From: DATACZ01 sp036258795
GTDB lineage: Bacteria > Actinomycetota > CADDZG01 > JAHWKV01
Reading direction: 5' to 3'
Assembly: GCA_036258795.1 (NCBI GenBank)
Contig: DATACZ010000013.1
Location: forward strand, 1 to 5,949
DNA length: 5,949 nucleotides
The translations under genes and the position numbers were made by a program. This document shows, one piece after another, positions 5,865-5,949 of the stretch. Position 1 is the first letter of the stretch. Each line of letters starts with the position of its first letter. The notes under the pieces are model-generated. The model saw only the letters and a list, made by a program, of their open reading frames with translations. It ran no database searches and was not told the origin of the DNA.

Positions 5865-5949
5865 ATGGCAAATAATTCGACAGGCTTACGCATAACGGTA
5901 GGAACCTTCTCTTATCTGCCGGACCTGACGGACGAGGAAATCAGGGCCC
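5865..5949 (+). CDS. cbbS: RuBisCO small subunit, N-terminal fragment (3' end outside window)
   Basis: The first 28 codons read MANNSTGLRITVGTFSYLP followed by DLTDEEIRA. This is the characteristic beginning of red-type small subunits (LRITxGTFSxLPDLTDEQI), which are normally about 130-140 residues. The small subunit caps the L8 core of the holoenzyme and does not carry catalytic residues. It starts 30 bp after the cbbL stop with its own strong ribosome binding site, so cbbLS is one transcription unit. In red-type operons the activase gene cbbX often follows, but it would lie outside the window. The extent of the gene cannot be judged here. Confidence 0.9.
   Translation, partial: MANNSTGLRITVGTFSYLPDLTDEEIRA

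Noticed and set aside
1..5949. Mobile element, CRISPR array, phage gene, toxin-antitoxin or other new defence system
   Set aside because: No transposase, integrase, terminal repeats, spaced repeat array or small paired ORFs were seen; all substantial coding space is filled by recognised housekeeping and Calvin-cycle genes.

Overview
The window is high-GC DNA of a bacterium that fixes CO2 through the Calvin-Benson-Bassham (CBB) cycle. RuBisCO is of the red-type Form I (IC/ID-like). The kinase resembles the class II, cyanobacterial/plant-like phosphoribulokinases. Frequent Shine-Dalgarno sequences and some TTG starts are present. Together these features suggest an actinobacterium, possibly Acidimicrobiia-like. 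That placement is inference from protein style, not a search result.

Layout from left to right: (1) the C-terminal half of moeA (molybdenum cofactor synthesis, +), cut by the window edge; (2) a complete Mn-type superoxide dismutase (+); (3) rpe, ribulose-phosphate 3-epimerase (-), converging on sod with a 20-bp gap; (4) a 206-bp intergenic region from which rpe and prk diverge; (5) prk, phosphoribulokinase (+); (6) a LysR-family regulator, very probably cbbR (-), converging on prk; (7) an AT-rich regulatory region of about 196 bp containing TNA-N8-TNA motifs, a perfect 8-bp palindrome and two small hairpins; (8) cbbL, RuBisCO large subunit (+); (9) the first 28 codons of cbbS, RuBisCO small subunit (+), running off the right edge.

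The CBB genes work together. Rpe converts xylulose-5-phosphate to ribulose-5-phosphate, Prk phosphorylates it to ribulose-1,5-bisphosphate, and CbbLS carboxylates that product. CbbR sits in the classical divergent position to switch on cbbLS. MoeA and SOD are general housekeeping and stress genes flanking the module.

I see no mobile element, CRISPR array, tRNA or rRNA, and no convincing novel system. The most interesting points are the layout of the cbb control region, a Gln in place of the usual metal-ligand His in Rpe, the missing P-loop cysteine in Prk, and uncertain start codons for prk and cbbR.
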